Of a DNA stretch of 46,559 bases, positions 43,131 to 46,559 are shown in pieces. The DNA is from Selenomonadaceae bacterium (lineage in GTDB: Bacteria; Bacillota; Negativicutes; Selenomonadales; Selenomonadaceae), in contig JAFUTY010000024.1 of assembly GCA_017484005.1 (NCBI GenBank), forward strand, positions 1-46,559. Reading direction: 5' to 3'. Each line of letters opens with the position of its first letter. Position 1 is the stretch's first letter. Below the pieces are notes generated by a model. The model had not been told where the DNA came from. It searched no databases and saw nothing but the letters and a program-made list of their open reading frames with translations. The position numbers were made by a program, and so were the translations under genes.

Positions 43131-44828
43131 ATGAATATTCTGAAGATCGTCGTCGTGGGGCATGTCGATCATGGCAAATCGACAATCATCGGGAGACTTT
43201 TGTTCGATACAAATTCACTTCCGGAGGGAGTTATCAAGAAAGTCGAAAAAATTGCGCATGAGACAGGCAAGCCGTTCGAGTATGCATACCTCCTCGATGC
43301 ATTCGAAGAAGAGCAGCAGCAGGGAATTACAATCGATACAACGCAAATTCAATTTTCAACGTCGAAGCGCGATTATCTGATTATCGATGCGCCAGGGCAC
43401 AAAGAATTTTTGAAAAACATGATTTCTGGCGCGGGAAATGCAAATGCAGCTCTGCTAGTCATCGATGCAAAGCAAGGAGTTCAAGAGCAATCAAAGCGTC
43501 ATGCTTATATGTTGAGTCTGCTCGGAATCAAAAAAGTTTATGTGTTGATAAACAAAATGGATCTGGTTTCGTATGATGAATCGCGATTCAATTTTGTCGA
43601 GCGGGAGATTCGAGAATTTTTGAAACCGCTCGGAATTGAGCCGTTGAAATGCATTCCAGTATCTGGACTTCAAGGCGACAATATCGCTCAAAAATCTGAA
43701 TCGATGAAGTGGTATCAAGGCGAAACTGTCATTGACGCGCTCGATTTAATCGACAGCGAAGACGGAATCGAGCAAAAATCTCTTCGATTTCCGATTCAAG
43801 ACGTTTATAAATTTGACGATCGAAGAATCATTGCGGGGCGAATTGAATCTGGAAAAATTTCCGTGGGCGATCGAATCAAGATTTTTCCGAGCGGGCGAGA
43901 GACTCAAGTGGTCGAGCTCTCATATTGGTTGGAGAAGGATCGAAAAACTTCCGCGCAGGCTGGAGAATCGATCGGGATTCAAGTTTCCGATGAATTTTTC
44001 AATCAACGCGGCGAGATAATTACTCACGTCGAGGATTCAATCAAAGTCTCGAATCGATGCCGCGCGTCAATTTTTTGGATGGGCAAAAATCCTCTGACTC
44101 TCAACAAAAAATACAAATTGAAATTGGCGACGCAGGAAGTCGAGGCTCAAGTTGAAAAAATTCTCAAGACAATCGATGCGTCGAATCTCGAATCGCGTCA
44201 AAATTCTATCGAGCTCAAACTTAACGATGTTGCGGAAGTGGTTTTGAAATTCAAAACAGAAATCGCGTTCGATCTATTCGATGAATTTCAGGCGACAGGT
44301 CGATTTGTCTTAGTCGATGGATTTGATGTTGCGGGCGGCGGAATAATTGTCGCGGATGAAAAATCGGAATCGCAAATTCCAGCGTTCATCGGTGAAAATG
44401 TCACGGCACATGGAGAAATTTTCGACGAGTTTTATTATGAAATCGAGCGTCGCGAAATAATCCATGTTTCCGAGCCGCTGAAAAAATCTTATCGAGTGGG
44501 CGATGAAATTCCGACGCAGGGAATCAGTTATGATTATCCGGACAACTTCGATATTCTATTGCTCCGCGATGATGCATTCGTTTCGATTCGAGATAAAAAA
44601 ATCACGGCGATCGATCGTCTCGAAAATTTTTACTATGATCATGTTCCGCTCGTCAATGGCAGAGGTTTTGGAATCAAGCTTAACGATTCTGAGGGCGTTG
44701 CAAATATGATTGAGGAATTTCGAAACATTTCTGGGGATGATTCGAAATCGATGGCTGCATTTTCAAATCGATACTTCCACTTCAATCAATATCGCACGCT
44801 CAAATTTTATTTCGATTATGTGATCTAG
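43131..44828 (+). CDS. cysN: sulfate adenylyltransferase subunit 1 (GTPase), with C-terminal extension
   Basis: 565 residues. EF-Tu-like GTPase: GHVDHGKST (about 9-17), DAPGHKEF (about 86-93), NKMD (about 140-143) and a switch region GITIDTTQ. Beta-barrel domains II and III run to about residue 420. The remaining 140 residues are not an APS kinase (no Walker A) and I do not recognise them; similar extensions occur in some anaerobe CysN proteins. It drives APS formation by GTP hydrolysis with CysD. ATG at 43131 with AAGGAGG upstream. Confidence 0.93.
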   Translation: MNILKIVVVGHVDHGKSTIIGRLLFDTNSLPEGVIKKVEKIAHETGKPFEYAYLLDAFEEEQQQGITIDTTQIQFSTSKRDYLIIDAPGHKEFLKNMISGAGNANAALLVIDAKQGVQEQSKRHAYMLSLLGIKKVYVLINKMDLVSYDESRFNFVEREIREFLKPLGIEPLKCIPVSGLQGDNIAQKSESMKWYQGETVIDALDLIDSEDGIEQKSLRFPIQDVYKFDDRRIIAGRIESGKISVGDRIKIFPSGRETQVVELSYWLEKDRKTSAQAGESIGIQVSDEFFNQRGEIITHVEDSIKVSNRCRASIFWMGKNPLTLNKKYKLKLATQEVEAQVEKILKTIDASNLESRQNSIELKLNDVAEVVLKFKTEIAFDLFDEFQATGRFVLVDGFDVAGGGIIVADEKSESQIPAFIGENVTAHGEIFDEFYYEIERREIIHVSEPLKKSYRVGDEIPTQGISYDYPDNFDILLLRDDAFVSIRDKKITAIDRLENFYYDHVPLVNGRGFGIKLNDSEGVANMIEEFRNISGDDSKSMAAFSNRYFHFNQYRTLKFYFDYVI

Positions 44829-44836
44829 GTGATTAG

Positions 44837-45307
44837 ATGAAAATTTCCACGCGCGAGGCTTGCGAAATCGCTGTAATGTCTGCAGTAGTTTTCATCGCAA
44901 CATTTGTTCCAAAAATTCCAATTCCGCTTGGATATGCACATCTCGGTGACGCGGCAATTTTTCTGGTGATTTTGAAATTTGGAAGGCGAGCTGGAATTTT
45001 ATCGGCAGTCATTGGTTCAGCGTTGGCAGATTTGATAGGTGGATTCGCAATTTGGATTCTCCCGACAATATTGATAAAATCAGTGATGGCTGAAATTTTC
45101 TATCGGCTCGATAAAGTTCATTTCATCATGGCATTGAGCGTTTCATGTCTTTGGATGGCGATAGGATATACAATCTTCGGCGCGATTCTCTATGGAAGTT
45201 TGGAAGTTGGATTAACATCGCTCCCGGGACTTTTAATCGAGGGATTAGTGAATCTCGCCGCAACAATTTTCATTTCTTTCTCCGCATGGAAATTTTTCAA
45301 ACGCTAA
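44837..45307 (+). CDS. ECF transporter S component
   Basis: 156 residues with about five to six hydrophobic segments. EACEIAVMSAVVFIATFVP, IPLGYAHLGDAAIFLVILKFGRRAGILSAVIGSALADLIGGFAIWILPTILIK and the C-terminal FISFSAWKFFK match ECF S components (HmpT/ThiT-like group) that bind a vitamin or vitamin precursor in the membrane and recruit a shared ATPase module. The place between cysN and sulfite reductase hints at a cofactor for sulfur metabolism, but the ligand cannot be read. ATG at 44837, 8 nt after cysN. Confidence 0.82.
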   Translation: MKISTREACEIAVMSAVVFIATFVPKIPIPLGYAHLGDAAIFLVILKFGRRAGILSAVIGSALADLIGGFAIWILPTILIKSVMAEIFYRLDKVHFIMALSVSCLWMAIGYTIFGAILYGSLEVGLTSLPGLLIEGLVNLAATIFISFSAWKFFKR

Positions 45308-45330
45308 AAAATTTTTGGGAGTCTTTCACT

Positions 45331-46200
45331 ATGGAAAATCAAGCTATGCAAAATATTCTGAGCGATTTAAAAGCCAACGGATTTATGCAGCAGAAGCAAG
45401 AGGGATTTTTCTCGATGCGGTTGCATTCAGTCGGCGGGCATTTCACAGTTGAGCAGCTCGGCGCGATTCAAAAAGTCGCTGAACAATTTGGAAAAGGATA
45501 CATTCATTTAACATCGCGACAAGGAATCGAAATTCCATTCATTCATTTCAAAGATATCGATGCAGTCAAGAAAACTTTGGCGGAAGGAAATGCTCGAGTT
45601 GGAGTTTGCGGCGCGAGAGTTAGAACTATCACGGCGTGCCAAGGAAATGCTGTCTGTGCGTCGGGATTGATTGATACTGCTCAAATTGCGAATGAAATTG
45701 AAAAGCGAGTTGGAGGTCGAAATCTGCCTCACAAATTCAAAATTGGATTGACTGGATGTCGCAATAACTGTTTGAAGGCGGAGGAGAATGATCTCGGAAT
45801 CAAAGGCGCAGTCGTTCCAAATTGGAAATCGAGCTTCTGTATTTTCTGCGGGAAATGTGCTGCGAAATGCCCAGTTCATGCGATTAAAATCGATCGTAAA
45901 AATAAAACTTGGGAAATCGATCGCGATGTTTGTGTGAATTGCGGGAGATGTATTCGAGCTTGCGAATCGAATGCAATTGACGGCGAGCATGGATTTTCGC
46001 TTTCATTCGGCGGGAGATATGGAAATCAGATTCGAATCGGACAAAAATTTCCATCGATCGTTTTCGGTGAGGAAAATTTGTTTGAAATCATTGAACGGAC
46101 GCTGAAATTTTTCGAGACTCATGGAAAAAAAAAGGAGCGATTTAGTTCAACGCTGGAGCGAATCGGCTGGGAAAATTTCAAGCAGGAAATCACAAAATAA
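45331..46200 (+). CDS. small siroheme sulfite reductase with ferredoxin domain (assimilatory type)
   Basis: 289 residues. The N-terminal ferredoxin-like half (FSMRLHSVGGHFTVEQL, HLTSRQGIEIPF) is followed by the siroheme-[4Fe-4S] ligands TACQGNAVC (C-x5-C) and GCRNNC (C-x3-C), then two [4Fe-4S] motifs CIFCGKCAAKCP and CVNCGRCIRACE. This is the AsrC/alSir plan, a small enzyme that reduces sulfite to sulfide in the cytosol, completing the pathway from CysDN and AprAB. ATG at 45331 behind GGGAG. A run of nine A near 46126 lies in the C-terminal coding part. Confidence 0.9.
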   Translation: MENQAMQNILSDLKANGFMQQKQEGFFSMRLHSVGGHFTVEQLGAIQKVAEQFGKGYIHLTSRQGIEIPFIHFKDIDAVKKTLAEGNARVGVCGARVRTITACQGNAVCASGLIDTAQIANEIEKRVGGRNLPHKFKIGLTGCRNNCLKAEENDLGIKGAVVPNWKSSFCIFCGKCAAKCPVHAIKIDRKNKTWEIDRDVCVNCGRCIRACESNAIDGEHGFSLSFGGRYGNQIRIGQKFPSIVFGEENLFEIIERTLKFFETHGKKKERFSSTLERIGWENFKQEITK

Positions 46201-46243
46201 AAAGAGATCCGAATCTCAAAACGAGGTTCGGATCTCTTTTTTT
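46201..46243. terminator. bidirectional terminator between sulfite reductase and the kinase gene
   Basis: GAGATCCGAA and TTCGGATCTC arms with an A-run before and a seven-T run after, so it can act in both directions. It lies between two converging genes. Confidence 0.9.
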
Positions 46244-46252
46244 GTTTCCGGA

Positions 46253-46559
46253 TCAAGCTAACATTTTGACAAGCTCCTCTTGACTGACTGCATAAGTTCC
46301 AGCCTTCGAAACGACAATCGATGCCGCCAAATTCGCTAGATAAGCTCCATCCTCCGGAGCTCTTCCGCCCGCCAAAGTCATTCCAAAAACTGCCAAAATA
46401 GTATCGCCTGCGCCAGCTGGATCAAAAACTTCCTGCTCGATTGTTCGAATGTGAGTTGTCTTATTTTCTTCAGTTACCATCGTGACTCCATCGCCAGATC
46501 GAGTCGCCAAAACATTCGCGATATTGAATTTTCTCATTACATATTTCGCAGCGCGTTCA
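46253..46559 (-). CDS. PfkB-family kinase, RfaE1/HldE-like heptose kinase, C-terminal part (runs off right edge)
   Basis: About 101 C-terminal residues are visible and the frame is open to the window end; the internal ATG at 46535 is not the true start. NVLATRSGDGVTMV, the PfkB signature FDPAGAGDTILAVFGM with the catalytic Asp, and LANLAASIVVSKAGT match D-glycero-beta-D-manno-heptose-7-phosphate kinase (RfaE domain I). It acts in synthesis of ADP-heptose for LPS core, supporting a diderm host. Whether an adenylyltransferase domain is fused cannot be known, but the protein ends here without one. Confidence 0.8.
   Translation of the reverse strand, partial: ERAAKYVMRKFNIANVLATRSGDGVTMVTEENKTTHIRTIEQEVFDPAGAGDTILAVFGMTLAGGRAPEDGAYLANLAASIVVSKAGTYAVSQEELVKMLA

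Noticed and set aside
46126..46134. A9 run in the sulfite reductase gene as a phase-variation tract
   Set aside because: Short A-runs are common in this AT-rich DNA and it lies near the C-terminus, after all cofactor motifs; no sibling genes show the same feature.

Overview
The window looks like chromosome from an AT-rich anaerobic bacterium of the Negativicutes type (Firmicutes that keep an outer membrane). That placement is an inference. It rests on a heptose-kinase-like gene at the right edge (LPS core synthesis), Firmicute-style strong Shine-Dalgarno sites, a one-piece tmRNA, and an assimilatory sulfate pathway built from CysDN, AprAB-like proteins and a small siroheme sulfite reductase. 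Codon use is fairly uniform, with frequent TCGA and GAAT words.

Left part (1-3618): edge of a periplasmic binding-protein gene, serA, a TetR-type regulator and an enoyl-CoA hydratase-like gene.

Centre-left (3588-17931, all minus strand): the most unusual region. One tightly packed cluster reads, in transcription order: HEPN-like protein, class-M sirtuin (SirTM), five GT2 glycosyltransferases, a sixth GT2, a GT2 remnant, a zinc macrodomain ADP-ribose hydrolase, five more GT2 genes, and a beta-class DNA methyltransferase. Four GT2 genes carry G11-G12 tracts just after the start codon. In this sequence one is in frame and three are out of frame, the hallmark of slipped-strand phase variation. 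The cluster promoter is interleaved with that of ssrA (tmRNA).

Middle (18008-25463): tmRNA; five small paralogous membrane proteins, three of them on an exact 306-bp tandem period; two secreted LPP20/FlgT-N-like proteins, one with seven or so TPR repeats; purB; a duplicated purB 3' end differing only at synonymous sites; purA.

Centre-right (25486-31902): two TAXI-type solute-receptor lipoproteins separated by a 168-bp tandem repeat derived from the first gene's 3' end, a DUF1850 protein, a DAPG-hydrolase-like protein, an RpiR regulator and a GH1 6-phospho-beta-glucosidase.

Right (31908-46200): a sulfate-assimilation locus. Two sulfate-binding-protein paralogs each follow a similar attenuator-like leader, and the first has a G13 tract where its ribosome site should be. 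Then come cysT, cysW, cysA and aprA-like; a block of envelope genes (HAD phosphatase, L,D-transpeptidase-like, VanX-like with an in-frame TGA, binding protein); then aprB-like, cysD, cysN, an ECF S component and sulfite reductase. Together these import sulfate and reduce it through APS and sulfite to sulfide. The right edge holds the C-terminal part of an RfaE1/HldE-type kinase on the minus strand.
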